Source of the DNA: Anaerolineae bacterium
GTDB taxonomy: Bacteria; Chloroflexota; Anaerolineae; Promineifilales; Promineifilaceae
Direction: 5' to 3'
DNA length: 62,225 nt
Assembly: GCA_007123775.1 (NCBI GenBank)
Contig: SLGK01000054.1
Location: 1 to 62,225, forward strand
The notes under the pieces were generated by a model. It did no database searches, was not told the origin of the DNA, and was given only the letters and a program-made list of their open reading frames with translations. The position numbers and the translations under genes are program-made. Positions 52,784 to 61,596 of the stretch are shown one piece after another. The first letter of the stretch is position 1. Every line of letters begins with the position of its first letter.

Positions 52784-53566
52784 TCACGGTCCCAGCCATC
52801 TGTTAATGATTTGTGCCAGTTGTCCAGATTGGCGCAGTCGTTCGAGGCTGTCGTTCAGTTCGTCCAGAAGGCGCTCGTCTTCTCTACGCACGACCATAGC
52901 ATAAGGTTCTACCGTGACTGGTTCTGGTAAGTAAGTGAGCCGCGGCTGTGGCTGTTCGCGCAAATAGAGACGTCCGCTTACAGCATCAACAAGGGCCGCA
53001 TCCGCTTCGCCTTCGAGAACGGCCGTTACAGCCTCATCAGCCGTATTATACGGCAAAATAGTCAAATTCGTCAGCCGTCTTTCCCAAATGGTGGCTTCAA
53101 CATGACCTCTTGCCCCTAACTCGACTGCCAGACGCCCCTGCGCCAGGTCACTCATGGTTCTGATAGAAGCATCAATGGGCACAATCAGAATCTCACCGGC
53201 GTTAAAGTAAGGCTCACTATAGGCGAAATCTCCCGTTCGCTCAACCATGATGACCAGAGCTGAAATGAGAACGTCTACCTGGCCTGTCGCCAACGCATCG
53301 TAGAGACCATCGTAACCAAAGTAGACGAATTCTACCGCCAGGCCCAGGTCGGTGGCAATAGCCTCAGCCAGGTCCACATCTAGCCCTTGCAACGGAACCC
53401 CATCGGCCGTTTCAAACGGCGGGAACGTTGGGTCTAGCCCGACGCGCAACACGCCGTTCTCTTGAATCCGCGCCCAGGTGACGTCGTCTGACCGGCAAGC
53501 TAGTAGCAGCGGAAGCAGCGCCAGAAGAAATATGAACGGGCGTAATTGGCGTATGAATCTGTGCAT
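52784..53566 (-). CDS. amino-acid-type ABC transporter substrate-binding lipoprotein (SBP_bac_3)
   Basis: 261 residues from MHRFIRQLRPFIFLLALLP. Lipobox LLLAC places it as an anchored lipoprotein. Family blocks are GVLRVGLDPTFPPFE, LDVDLAEAIATDLGL, VDVLISALVIMVERTGDFAY and LAQGRLAVELGARGHVE. It binds a polar amino acid or similar ligand. No permease or ATPase genes adjoin, so it may serve a remote transporter or sensor. It lies 13 bp after the glycosidase gene. Confidence 0.88.
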   Translation of the reverse strand: MHRFIRQLRPFIFLLALLPLLLACRSDDVTWARIQENGVLRVGLDPTFPPFETADGVPLQGLDVDLAEAIATDLGLAVEFVYFGYDGLYDALATGQVDVLISALVIMVERTGDFAYSEPYFNAGEILIVPIDASIRTMSDLAQGRLAVELGARGHVEATIWERRLTNLTILPYNTADEAVTAVLEGEADAALVDAVSGRLYLREQPQPRLTYLPEPVTVEPYAMVVRREDERLLDELNDSLERLRQSGQLAQIINRWLGP

Positions 53567-53579
53567 GTTAGACGCTTGC

Positions 53580-54677
53580 TTACTGATTACCGGTGTACGC
53601 CTGAATCTCGTCATAAATCGGTTTGGCTATAAATTCGGGTGTCACCAGGGTGAAGTAATCCATGTAGCTGCGCGTTGGGGCCGGAAAGCGAAAGGCCCAG
53701 AGGGCCACGACTTCCACGTAGGGCCAGTTGGCTTCCGCGTAGCGAAAACCATCCAACGTGTACTGAATGCGTTGACCGGGTCGCACGGCGCGGGTCCAGC
53801 GCGGGTGATCGTTCCAGCCAGACTCCGTAATGTACATTTGGGTTGCTGCATCATCATAGGCGACCATAATTTCGCGCAAAAGCTCTACCCGACGGAAGTT
53901 GAGCAAATCGGGGCCTGGCTCTGCCTCAGGCGGAAAAGTAAAGCCGTAGGTGTGAACGGCCAGGCCGTCGAAGTAAGCAGCGGCACCGGCTTCATACATT
54001 GCTTCCAGGTAGAGTAAGTCGTTGAGACCCCAGGGGGAGCCGGGCGGTTCCAGCGTGGGGGCCAGGGCACCGGCTAGAATGATCACATCGGGATTGGCCG
54101 CCTTGACGATGGGGTAAACCACGCGCAGCAAATCAACGTAATCCTGGGGCGTGGTTTGGCGATAGCCCCATTCAAAGTTGAGGTTAGGTTCGTTGCCAAC
54201 AATGATGTACTCTACCTGGCCCTGGTAGCGCCGGGCAAAAGCGGCAATAAAGTCGGCAAAGGCGGGGTAGGCATCGGCTTCGAGGTAGTTGAGCGGCGAA
54301 TCTTCGGGTCTGGCCCAGTCAGGGACGAGGCCCATGCGGGCGATGATGGTTAGCCCCTGGGCGCGGGCGTGGGTGATTATTTTGTCAGGGTGGGTCCAGT
54401 CGATACGGCCGTCGGCACCCTGATAATAAGCCCAGGGGAAAAACTCCACGATCCAGGGCGAACCCATTTCACGGACCATTTGTAGCGTACGCTGAATTTT
54501 CCACGCCTCTACCTCATCGGCTAGGCGGGTGTGGACGCCGACGTGAGCGTGGTTGGTTTGGACCGTTTGTGCTGGTCCGGGCGTAATCAGTAGGGGTGCT
54601 GGTCGCATCAAACTCAGGCCAAGCATCAGCAAGAACAGGCGCAGGCCCCAACCAAAGGAGAAGTGCGAAAAACTCAT
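53580..54677 (-). CDS. exported clan GH-A glycosidase-like protein
   Basis: 365 residues. N-terminal signal or anchor (WGLRLFLLMLGLSLM). A TIM-barrel follows with the two GH-A acids: acid/base Glu in EYIIVGNEPNLNFEW and nucleophile Glu in MYITESGWNDHP. An aromatic-rich barrel (WIVEFFPWAYYQ, VVALWAFRFPAP) suggests carbohydrate binding. It is similar in layout to GH39/GH5-type enzymes; exact family and substrate cannot be told. It is upstream of the substrate-binding lipoprotein. Confidence 0.82.
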   Translation of the reverse strand: MSFSHFSFGWGLRLFLLMLGLSLMRPAPLLITPGPAQTVQTNHAHVGVHTRLADEVEAWKIQRTLQMVREMGSPWIVEFFPWAYYQGADGRIDWTHPDKIITHARAQGLTIIARMGLVPDWARPEDSPLNYLEADAYPAFADFIAAFARRYQGQVEYIIVGNEPNLNFEWGYRQTTPQDYVDLLRVVYPIVKAANPDVIILAGALAPTLEPPGSPWGLNDLLYLEAMYEAGAAAYFDGLAVHTYGFTFPPEAEPGPDLLNFRRVELLREIMVAYDDAATQMYITESGWNDHPRWTRAVRPGQRIQYTLDGFRYAEANWPYVEVVALWAFRFPAPTRSYMDYFTLVTPEFIAKPIYDEIQAYTGNQ

Positions 54678-54733
54678 GGTTGCAGATTCAGGCTGACCCC
54701 ATGTGGGCTGTAGATAGCGTCATGGCCTATTGC

Positions 54734-55930
54734 TCAGTTGTTACCTTTTTGGTCCGCTGCCTGTTTCATCTTGTTGTAGTAAAATTCGCTCCATTGGTCC
54801 AGATGGTCGAAGATGGCTCGAATCCGCTCAGGTGTGGGTGCTTCGCGTCCGGGAAGTGGTATGGCTGGTATAAAGCGTTCCAGGTAGCCCATCCGGTAAA
54901 GAATCTCATTCTCTAGCTGAATGTTGAGCAGCTTGTTTTGAAAATCATGGACGATTGTGTTTGCTTTGTCGTCAGGAGCGCTCAAATAGGCTGCCGGTAA
55001 TTCAGTGATGGCGATGTTCGAGGGCAGCCGGGCAGCATGACGTAGGCTGTAATCGCGTGACAGGTTGAGGTTGGCCAGTGGGTCCTCGCCCCATTTAAGC
55101 GTGTAGCGACGAAAAACCATGTCAAGCGGCGTTTCCAGGCTGGTCAGTAGCAGTAATTGGCTGACAGTGGTCACATGCAGACAGGTACAGTGATCGTCTA
55201 CTTGCCGGGCAACGTGGTGCCAATCGGTTGACTTAATCCGGGCGGCGGTTAGCTGATCGAAGACGAGTACAGTACACCCAATATCCCTTTTGTAAATGGC
55301 GTATAGTCCTGGCAGCGGGCTGTCGTCGGGGGTCGTGGGTGATGGGAACTGAGTGGTACCGAGCGCAGTGATCTTGCGCGAGAGAAAGTCCAGGATAGTT
55401 GCAAAAAGGTCAACGGCCGTTTCGTCTGGCTTAAGTGGTCGCTGCAGCAGGCGTCTGGCCAGGCCGCGCAATTTCTTCTCGGCCAGGCTGGCCGCCTCCG
55501 GTGTGAGCAAGTGGGGCGTCAGGGCGGTTGAGGCTGCCAGGGCGTCGCTCGCCAGATGGGACAGGAACTCAACCGTTGAGCGACCTGGCAAGTTGCCGAG
55601 CAGGTTGGCTTCACCATGAAGTACACGGCCGTTTTGCGCCAGGTGATAACCAAAATTGGGAAACAGGTTGACATGACGCCGCAGTGCCGTTAATTTGACC
55701 AGCAGCGGCGGCTGTTTTATTTGCTCGCGATACGCCTCCCACACCGGTCTGGCGGCCTGACGAATCGTATGGGGATCACTACTGTCCTGAACCACAGCCA
55801 GCAAATTGATGTCTGATTCACCCGCCTGGAAATAACTGGTGGTTAGACTACCGTACAGGTACAACCCGCGCAGCTCGCCGGCCAGCGCCTGGTTCATGTC
55901 CTGGGCAATCGCTTGCAGTAATCTTTTCAT
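54734..55930 (-). CDS. nucleotidyltransferase-fold protein with large helical C terminus
   Basis: 398 residues. The N-terminal ~100 resemble a polymerase-beta nucleotidyltransferase (LYLYGSLTTSYFQAGESDIN, with G-S and the D-x-N version of the D-x-D metal site). The asparagine in SDIN instead of Asp may weaken catalysis. The remaining ~300 residues are helical and unassigned. It may be regulatory; no partner gene is evident. Confidence 0.65.
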   Translation of the reverse strand: MKRLLQAIAQDMNQALAGELRGLYLYGSLTTSYFQAGESDINLLAVVQDSSDPHTIRQAARPVWEAYREQIKQPPLLVKLTALRRHVNLFPNFGYHLAQNGRVLHGEANLLGNLPGRSTVEFLSHLASDALAASTALTPHLLTPEAASLAEKKLRGLARRLLQRPLKPDETAVDLFATILDFLSRKITALGTTQFPSPTTPDDSPLPGLYAIYKRDIGCTVLVFDQLTAARIKSTDWHHVARQVDDHCTCLHVTTVSQLLLLTSLETPLDMVFRRYTLKWGEDPLANLNLSRDYSLRHAARLPSNIAITELPAAYLSAPDDKANTIVHDFQNKLLNIQLENEILYRMGYLERFIPAIPLPGREAPTPERIRAIFDHLDQWSEFYYNKMKQAADQKGNN

Positions 55931-56101
55931 CGCCGCAGATTATAACGTCCCTCTGCGGATCAAGCATCCCTATCCACCGTCAATTACGACTTACCCCACA
56001 CGAATGCTATAATTGTGCCCCATGATGCTTACAGACCCTGGGCTGACGCGGCGGCTGCTTGCCACGGGAAAACGTTCGTACATTTGAATAAAGGAATTGA
56101 T

Positions 56102-57058
56102 ATGCGAGTCTTAATTACAGGCGCGACCGGTTTTGCCGGTTCCCATCTGGTAGAGCGGCTGCTGGCGGCGGGCGATCAGCTGTTTGCACTCCATCACCAG
56201 CAAACGACCCATCAGGCATTACCCACGCACGAGCGGCTGCACAGCGTTGAAGGTGATTTGTTAGACAGGAAATCATTGGAAACGGCCGTTGCTCTGGCCC
56301 GTCCTGATGTTATTTACCACCTGGCCGGTCAGGCTTATCCCGCGCGTTCCTGGGATACGCCGGCCCAAACGTTTGCTGTCAACACCGGCGGCACGGCCAA
56401 TTTGTTGCAGGCCGCCGCAGTCTGGGGACGGCCGCGCCTGGTTGTTGTGACCAGTGCCGAAATCTATGGAGATGTCCGGCCTGAAGATTTGCCCCTGACC
56501 GAGGATACGCCGGCCCGACCGCGCCATCCTTATGGCATCAGTAAATTGGCCGCCGGCCAGTTGGTGCGTCTCTATTGGGAACGCTACCAACTACCCGCTG
56601 TTGAGGCCCGCCCCTTTAACCACATTGGGCCGCGTCAGGCGTTAGGCTTCGTGGTGCCCGATTTTGCCAGCCAGTTGGCGGCCATCCGACTGGGGCGGCA
56701 ACCGCCCAAGATGCTGGTAGGCAACCTGGAAGCGCAGCGGGATTTTACCGACGTGCGTGACGTGGTACGAGCTTATACGCTGCTGGCCGAGCGTGGCGAA
56801 CCGGGTCAGGCGTACCTCATTTGCTCTGGCCAGCCGGTTTCGATCCACTACTTGTTGACGACGCTGGCGGATCTGGCGGGCGTAGCGATTGATATTGCTT
56901 ATGATCCGGCCCGGATGCGGCCGTCGGATGTTCCCAGCTTGTTTGGCAGTTATGCGCGTCTGCAGCGAGATACGGGCTGGCAGCCTGCCATTCATCTGCG
57001 CCAATCGCTGGCCGATGCTTTGGCTGATTGGGTGGCGCGGTTAGAGGGAGATGAATGA
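56102..57058 (+). CDS. NAD-dependent sugar-nucleotide epimerase/dehydratase (extended SDR)
   Basis: 318 residues from MRVLITGATGFAGSHLVERL; AAAGGA lies upstream. Rossmann GATGFAGSH binds NAD(P); the catalytic YGISK has Tyr and Lys. The pattern EARPFNHIGPRQALGFVVPD and RDFTDVRDVVRAY is that of GDP-mannose 4,6-dehydratase / GDP-6-deoxy-lyxo-hexulose reductase (Rmd) relatives. The reaction likely acts on a GDP- or dTDP-sugar. The gene is isolated from other sugar genes. Confidence 0.88.
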   Translation: MRVLITGATGFAGSHLVERLLAAGDQLFALHHQQTTHQALPTHERLHSVEGDLLDRKSLETAVALARPDVIYHLAGQAYPARSWDTPAQTFAVNTGGTANLLQAAAVWGRPRLVVVTSAEIYGDVRPEDLPLTEDTPARPRHPYGISKLAAGQLVRLYWERYQLPAVEARPFNHIGPRQALGFVVPDFASQLAAIRLGRQPPKMLVGNLEAQRDFTDVRDVVRAYTLLAERGEPGQAYLICSGQPVSIHYLLTTLADLAGVAIDIAYDPARMRPSDVPSLFGSYARLQRDTGWQPAIHLRQSLADALADWVARLEGDE

Positions 57059-57112
57059 TGGAGGACCGAGGACGGCCTGTTTCGGTCCTCTGTCTTTCAT
57101 CCTCAGTCATAA
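57056..57112. repeat. heptamer hairpin, GACGGAG/GACCGAG family
   Basis: GATGGAG GACCGAG GACGGCC and the inverted GGTCCTC TGTCTTT CATCCTC AGTC. It starts at the SDR stop codon and ends a few bases before tlyA. Confidence 0.75.
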
Positions 57113-57118
57113 ACAACG

Positions 57119-57949
57119 ATGGCCAAGATAAAACGAGAACGCCTGGATAAGCTGTTGGTGATGCGCGGTCTGTTTGAGACTCGTTCGCAGGCACGCGGTT
57201 TCATTCTGGCTGGTGAGGTGTTTGTAGATGGACAGCGGGTGGATAAGCCGGGCACGGCCGTTTCACTTGAGGCAGACATAGCGGTGGCGCAGCCACCACC
57301 TTATGTGGGCAGGGGGGGCTTCAAGCTGGCGGGTGCGCTAGATACGTTTGGCCTGGATGTAAACGGCCGTGTTTGTGCTGACGTCGGGGCTTGTACAGGC
57401 GGCTTTACTGACGTGCTGCTTCAGCGGGGGGCTGCGCGGGTCTATGCCATTGATGTGGGCTACGGCCAGTTGGATTGGAAGCTGCGCCAGGATGAGCGGG
57501 TAGTGGTCATGGAAAGAACCAATGCTCGTTATGTGGAACAACTGGCCGAACCGGTCAGCTTCGTGGCGGTTGATGTATCTTTTATCTCTCTCAAGCTCAT
57601 TTTACCGGCCGTGCAGCGCTGGCTGACCGAAGAAGCTGACATTGTGGCGCTGATCAAGCCCCAATTTGAAGCAGGCCGGTCTCAGGTAGGCAAGGGGGGT
57701 GTGGTGCGTGATGCAGCTGTGCAGCAGGAAGTGCTGCTTGATTTACTGGGCTGGGCTAAGGTACGGCAACTCATTCCCTGTGGGCTGACGCGCTCAGCCA
57801 TTAAGGGGAGCGATGGCAATGTGGAGTATCTGGTCTGGTTACGGCCGTTGGCGGCAGGCCCGTTGGTGGTTGAGCCAATTGACGTGCCTGAAACAGTGCG
57901 CAGCGTAACGGCTGTGAACGACTTTACTAATCTTGCAAAGCACAGTTAA
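57119..57949 (+). CDS. tlyA: TlyA-type 16S/23S rRNA 2'-O-methyltransferase
   Basis: 276 residues. The N-terminal S4 RNA-binding domain (ERLDKLLVMRGLFETRSQA) is followed by an FtsJ-like methyltransferase: GRGGFKLAGAL, the SAM motif ADVGACTGGFTDVLL and a late Lys in IKPQFEAGR. TlyA methylates cytidines in both ribosomal subunits and affects capreomycin sensitivity. Length is normal. Its 3' end overlaps the convergent response regulator by 23 bp. Confidence 0.92.
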   Translation: MAKIKRERLDKLLVMRGLFETRSQARGFILAGEVFVDGQRVDKPGTAVSLEADIAVAQPPPYVGRGGFKLAGALDTFGLDVNGRVCADVGACTGGFTDVLLQRGAARVYAIDVGYGQLDWKLRQDERVVVMERTNARYVEQLAEPVSFVAVDVSFISLKLILPAVQRWLTEEADIVALIKPQFEAGRSQVGKGGVVRDAAVQQEVLLDLLGWAKVRQLIPCGLTRSAIKGSDGNVEYLVWLRPLAAGPLVVEPIDVPETVRSVTAVNDFTNLAKHS

Positions 57950-58301
57950 CCGCCTGCAAAAAACCATTCATGTCAAACGGCTTTTGCAGCACGTGGACGA
58001 AAGGATCATCGAGAAACTGATGATCAATGTCTCGGACATCGTAGCCAGATGATAATATAGCACGCACGGTCGGGTTAATATGCCTTAATGAATGCAAAAC
58101 ACGCATCCCGTCCATTTCTGGCAGACGCATGTCGAGAATAACTAACTCAATTTCTTGATGATGGTTGCGGTACAGTTGAATGCCTTCGCGGGCATTGGCA
58201 GCCGCCAGCGAGGGAACCCCTACGGCTTCCAGAATGTCTACAAGTGCTTCGCGCACCAGGCGTTCGTCATCCACGATTAATATTGGGCCTTTCATGGTCA
58301 C
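57927..58301 (-). CDS. single-domain response regulator
   Basis: 124 residues. Receiver only, without an output domain. Acid pocket in ILIVDDERLVREAL, phospho-Asp in LVILDMRLPEMDGMRVL and a conserved Lys in VLQKPFDMNGFL. GTG 58301 has AGGAGG at optimal spacing and is preferred over ATG 58295. It would act in a phosphorelay with a remote kinase. Confidence 0.88.
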   Translation of the reverse strand: MTMKGPILIVDDERLVREALVDILEAVGVPSLAAANAREGIQLYRNHHQEIELVILDMRLPEMDGMRVLHSLRHINPTVRAILSSGYDVRDIDHQFLDDPFVHVLQKPFDMNGFLQAVNCALQD

Positions 58302-58473
58302 TGTTTGAAGCCTCCTGATGTTGTGAGCGATTATGGCTTCATCTTTGACCCACCACTGCTAAAGGTCAAAAGTTAGTATATTAGAATGCCTGGATCATAC
58401 CACAGGAGAAGTTTCTGTGACTTCAATTAGGTATAAAACAACTGCAAAACAGCTATAAGTGTCCTTTGATTGG

Positions 58474-59676
58474 CTACAAATTGGGTTGGGCCAGGCGTTG
58501 TTGCATGGCCAGCAGAAGGGTCTGGCTGTGTGGCGTTGCTTCTATGGTTTGCAAAACGGAAACGGCCGTTTCTAATGTTTCGCGAACGGTTTCCGACAAT
58601 CCCTGCGTCTCATACAGATCCGCCAGATTGTCCATTGAATTGGCCCAATTATAAGCGTCCCCAAACTGGTTGTAAATTTGAATGGCCTGCTCAAGCATCG
58701 CTTTGGCCTCATCCCACTCCCCCATAACGGTATACAGCTTGCCCAGATTATTGTAGAGACTGGCCGACTGGTGTGGCACGTGCATCTGTAAAGATAACTG
58801 CAAACCCTCCTGCCAGGCCAGTTCCGCCGCTCTATAGTTCTTCTGGTTGAAGGCGATTACGCCCAGCGTGTTTTTTAATACGAGCAGCGTATGAATGTCC
58901 CCGGAGGCCGTTAGAATCGCCAGCAGTTCGGACGAGGCCGCATCTGCCCGTTTCCACTGGCTAAGCTGTGCCCAGCCGGTGACCATATTGGCCAGGGCTT
59001 TGGCTGTATACTCCGGCTTGCCCTGAGCCCGATACAGATCATAAGCCTTTTCGGCTGCATCCAGTCCAACCTGCCAACTGTGGGTGGCATACTGGATGTA
59101 AGACAGATTCAGACTGGCGGTGGCCATCAACCAGCCATTGTCAACCTGCTGCGCCAGCGTAAAAGCTTGTTCACACAGACTTATAGCCTCTGACGACTGG
59201 CCCTGTGTACTCAGAATGGGACCCAGTTTAATCAACATGCGTGACTGGTTTTCAATATCGTCCAACCGGGCATAAATCTGGCCCGCTCGCTGGTACAGCA
59301 CTTCGGCACGGCCCAGATTGCCCATCTGAAACATCACATCGGCGCATTGCTCTAGCAACCTGGCTCGCATTGCCTCATCCTGAAGCTGCTGCGCCGCTTG
59401 CAGCGCGGTTTCCAAATAATAGAGCCAGCGCTCCCAGTCGGCAAACCCTAATACTACCGTATGTAAAGCTTGAATTAGCTCAAAAGAGAGGTGAAAAGTC
59501 TGTGGTTCTTGCAGGGTATATTCTAAGGCCCGTAGTAAATTGTCATAGTTTTCCAGGATGATTTGTGGCGACTCTCGATTATTGGCAACCAGACGCAGCC
59601 AGCGCCGGGCGTTGGCCAACTGCTGTTCCCGAAGTATAGTTTGCCAATGGTTCTGCTGTGATATTACCAGTTCCAT
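58474..59676 (-). CDS. TPR-repeat protein paired with the STAND ATPase
   Basis: 400 residues, nearly all tetratricopeptide helices of about 34-40 residues: AEVLYQRAGQIYARLDDIEN, AISLCEQAFTLAQQVDNGWL, AELAWQEGLQLSLQMHVPHQ, AKAMLEQAIQIYNQFGDAYN. In MalT/AfsR-type STAND regulators such repeats form the C-terminal sensor of the same chain. Here they are a separate gene starting 1 bp after the ATPase stop, so the pair probably forms a split STAND protein. Confidence 0.82.
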   Translation of the reverse strand: MELVISQQNHWQTILREQQLANARRWLRLVANNRESPQIILENYDNLLRALEYTLQEPQTFHLSFELIQALHTVVLGFADWERWLYYLETALQAAQQLQDEAMRARLLEQCADVMFQMGNLGRAEVLYQRAGQIYARLDDIENQSRMLIKLGPILSTQGQSSEAISLCEQAFTLAQQVDNGWLMATASLNLSYIQYATHSWQVGLDAAEKAYDLYRAQGKPEYTAKALANMVTGWAQLSQWKRADAASSELLAILTASGDIHTLLVLKNTLGVIAFNQKNYRAAELAWQEGLQLSLQMHVPHQSASLYNNLGKLYTVMGEWDEAKAMLEQAIQIYNQFGDAYNWANSMDNLADLYETQGLSETVRETLETAVSVLQTIEATPHSQTLLLAMQQRLAQPNL

Positions 59677-59677
59677 A

Positions 59678-61099
59678 TCAGTTAAACATGCGCAGCAAGA
59701 AGTTTTCCGTCAACCGATGCAGTCGATAGCGTCGTTCGCTTAGATTTCCGCCCAGGTCTACCAGCGAAAGCAGTGCCAGCTCTTCCAGGGCAGCATTGAC
59801 GCAGCTTTCTTCCAGGCCCACAATATCCACCAGGTGTTCAAAGGTGAAGCCGCTTTCGCCGGCCTGCGTTAAGGCCAACAGGACGCTTTTGCCGTCATTA
59901 TGCAGGTTTTCCCATATTTCTCGATAAATGTAATCGAATAAGCCTTCCTGCGTTTCTAAGTCGCGGCCCGCGCCAAAACGATCTAGAACGCGATCAAGGG
60001 AGTGGAAGCGCAGTTGACCCGTGATCAGCTTCAAAGCCAGGGGATTACCGCCCACAACGTCGTAAATCTGCTGTAACTCTTCATCCGCCGCCGCAGCCAG
60101 ACTGCCGAAGCCGGTACGGCGTGCCTCCAGTCGAATCAGGTCAAAAGCTGAGGTCATGGGAAGCTCAGCTAACGCCATCGAAAAAATACCGGTTTCTTCC
60201 AGCAGGCGCAGCCGTGACGTGATAACAAATTTGGATGGTTCTTGCCATTTGCGCAGTTCGGGCAGCAGCGTGTGGTAGTCGGCTACCGTTTCCAGATTGT
60301 CAATGACAACCAGGCAGTGCTGGTCTCGTAAATATTGTTTTACCAGGCGTTGGCGTTGCACATGCAAATCTGTGTCCGTTAGCGACAGGTTAAATTGCGT
60401 GGCCAACTGATCGATAAGCATAGCAAAGGTTAAAGCCGGCCGATTGGTTTCAACTTGCAGCCGGCCCAGGCTGGACAGATGCGTTTGTTTGGCCGTTACC
60501 CAGGCAATGTCGTCAAAGCGGGTACTTTTGGTCAGATCACGCGTGAGCCGATCGGCCAGGGCCGTTTTGCCCAGTCCGCCCAGACCCTCAATGGCGATAA
60601 TGAAATGGGACTCCCGGTTCAGCAGCGCGTCCAGTAATTGCTGTCGCGCTGTCTCAATTCCGACCAACTCGGTATAGGAAGGCAAGGGCAGCCGGTTCAA
60701 TATCCTTTCCTGCCACTCGCTGCTTGCCTGATCTTCCAAATTGTTGATAATCTCAGTTAATTGGGCTACAGCCTGGCGCTGCCGGTAGTAGAGACTGGAT
60801 TCGGAAATATTCAAGTTAGCCGCTACCTCCAGAACATCCCGCCGGTTTTCGAAGCGTTGGCGCAACAATTCTTCCGCATCGGGAGCGATTGTGTGCAGCG
60901 ATTCCAAGCCTCGGTTTAGAATGGCGCGGTTTTGGGCCGCCATACCGACCTCGGCCAGGCTACTGTATTTGAGCATATCATCACGCACCTCCGTACGCAG
61001 CCGTAATTGAGCCAGCGGCCAGACAGCCTTTTCCCGTCCATGCCACAGCCGCAAGGCTTCCAGAACATCATCAGAAGAAACAAATTGGAGAGAGGACAT
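59678..61099 (-). CDS. STAND (NB-ARC-like) signalling ATPase with N-terminal helix-turn-helix
   Basis: 473 residues from MSSLQFVSSDDVLEAL. The N-terminal ~135 include a sigma-like helix-turn-helix (RRDVLEVAANLNISESSLYY). The NTPase has Walker A IEGLGGLGKTALADRL, Walker B LVVIDNLETV and sensor FVITSRLRL, with the NB-ARC GNPLALKLI block (GxPLA type). A winged-helix region ends the chain. Such proteins switch on ligand binding and ADP/ATP exchange. It is divergent from a small peptide gene and may regulate it through the phased heptamers between them. Confidence 0.85.
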   Translation of the reverse strand: MSSLQFVSSDDVLEALRLWHGREKAVWPLAQLRLRTEVRDDMLKYSSLAEVGMAAQNRAILNRGLESLHTIAPDAEELLRQRFENRRDVLEVAANLNISESSLYYRQRQAVAQLTEIINNLEDQASSEWQERILNRLPLPSYTELVGIETARQQLLDALLNRESHFIIAIEGLGGLGKTALADRLTRDLTKSTRFDDIAWVTAKQTHLSSLGRLQVETNRPALTFAMLIDQLATQFNLSLTDTDLHVQRQRLVKQYLRDQHCLVVIDNLETVADYHTLLPELRKWQEPSKFVITSRLRLLEETGIFSMALAELPMTSAFDLIRLEARRTGFGSLAAAADEELQQIYDVVGGNPLALKLITGQLRFHSLDRVLDRFGAGRDLETQEGLFDYIYREIWENLHNDGKSVLLALTQAGESGFTFEHLVDIVGLEESCVNAALEELALLSLVDLGGNLSERRYRLHRLTENFLLRMFN

Positions 61100-61213
61100 A
61101 TAATTTCCCTGTTTTTGCCTGCTTACGAAAAGCTTCACAAATAGACTGTATTGAGTTGTTCACGCTTTTGTTACCCCCGATAGTAAGGACTTTGTTCATT
61201 TTTAGCAAAAAGT

Positions 61214-61253
61214 TTTGCAGGTCATTTGCAGGTAGTTTGTAGTCATTTTGAAG
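61214..61253 (+). promoter_or_regulatory. four TTTGnAG heptamers at exact 11-bp pitch
   Basis: TTTGCAG 61214-61220, TTTGCAG 61225-61231, TTTGTAG 61236-61242 and TTTGAAG 61247-61253, spaced by exactly one helical turn. This is the arrangement of SARP-type activator sites (7-bp repeats, 4-bp spacers). It lies between the STAND gene and the peptide gene. The last copy could overlap a -35. Confidence 0.6.
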
Positions 61254-61305
61254 AACAATTAAGTCTTTTTCGGGTATGCTTACAACTATATCACGTTATT
61301 GTTCG

Positions 61306-61326
61306 TTTCAGGACATAAGCCTGAAA
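61306..61326 (+). promoter_or_regulatory. 7-bp inverted repeat in the peptide-gene leader
   Basis: TTTCAGG and CCTGAAA with a 7-base loop, just before the strong ribosome site AAAAGGAGAAAAAA. Confidence 0.45.
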
Positions 61327-61352
61327 TAAACTAACAGGAAAAGGAGAAAAAA

Positions 61353-61550
61353 ATGTCACTTTCAATGGTCAATAGACAGCAGGTAGGACGCGTTTTGTGG
61401 GTACTGGTTGTAGCATTAACGCTGCTGCTTCTGGGATTTGCGGTGTATATGACTGCTTTCAACGGTTTAGAATTTGGCACGTTACTTGAGCTACATCCCG
61501 GTATCGACGGCCACTGTACAGTTACAGCTTGTACCGCAGTTGGAACCTAG
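61353..61550 (+). CDS. small membrane peptide with Cys/Thr-rich tail
   Basis: 65 residues. It opens with a short basic segment (MSLSMVNRQQVGR), one hydrophobic helix (VLWVLVVALTLLLLGFAVYM) and a C-terminal ~25 residues ending GHCTVTACTAVGT. A strong AAGGAG ribosome site supports translation. No family recognised. It may be an exported signal or modified peptide, or simply a small membrane protein. It probably shares a transcript with the DJ-1-like gene. Confidence 0.6.
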   Translation: MSLSMVNRQQVGRVLWVLVVALTLLLLGFAVYMTAFNGLEFGTLLELHPGIDGHCTVTACTAVGT

Positions 61551-61596
61551 CAATATTCAAATCCATTTTAGATAAGACAGGAAGTAAGGTGTTATC

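Noticed and set aside
61353..61550. Lanthipeptide precursor
   Set aside because: The Cys/Thr tail is suggestive, but the leader is a membrane helix and there is no LanM/LanBC-type gene in the window, so the label is not supported.
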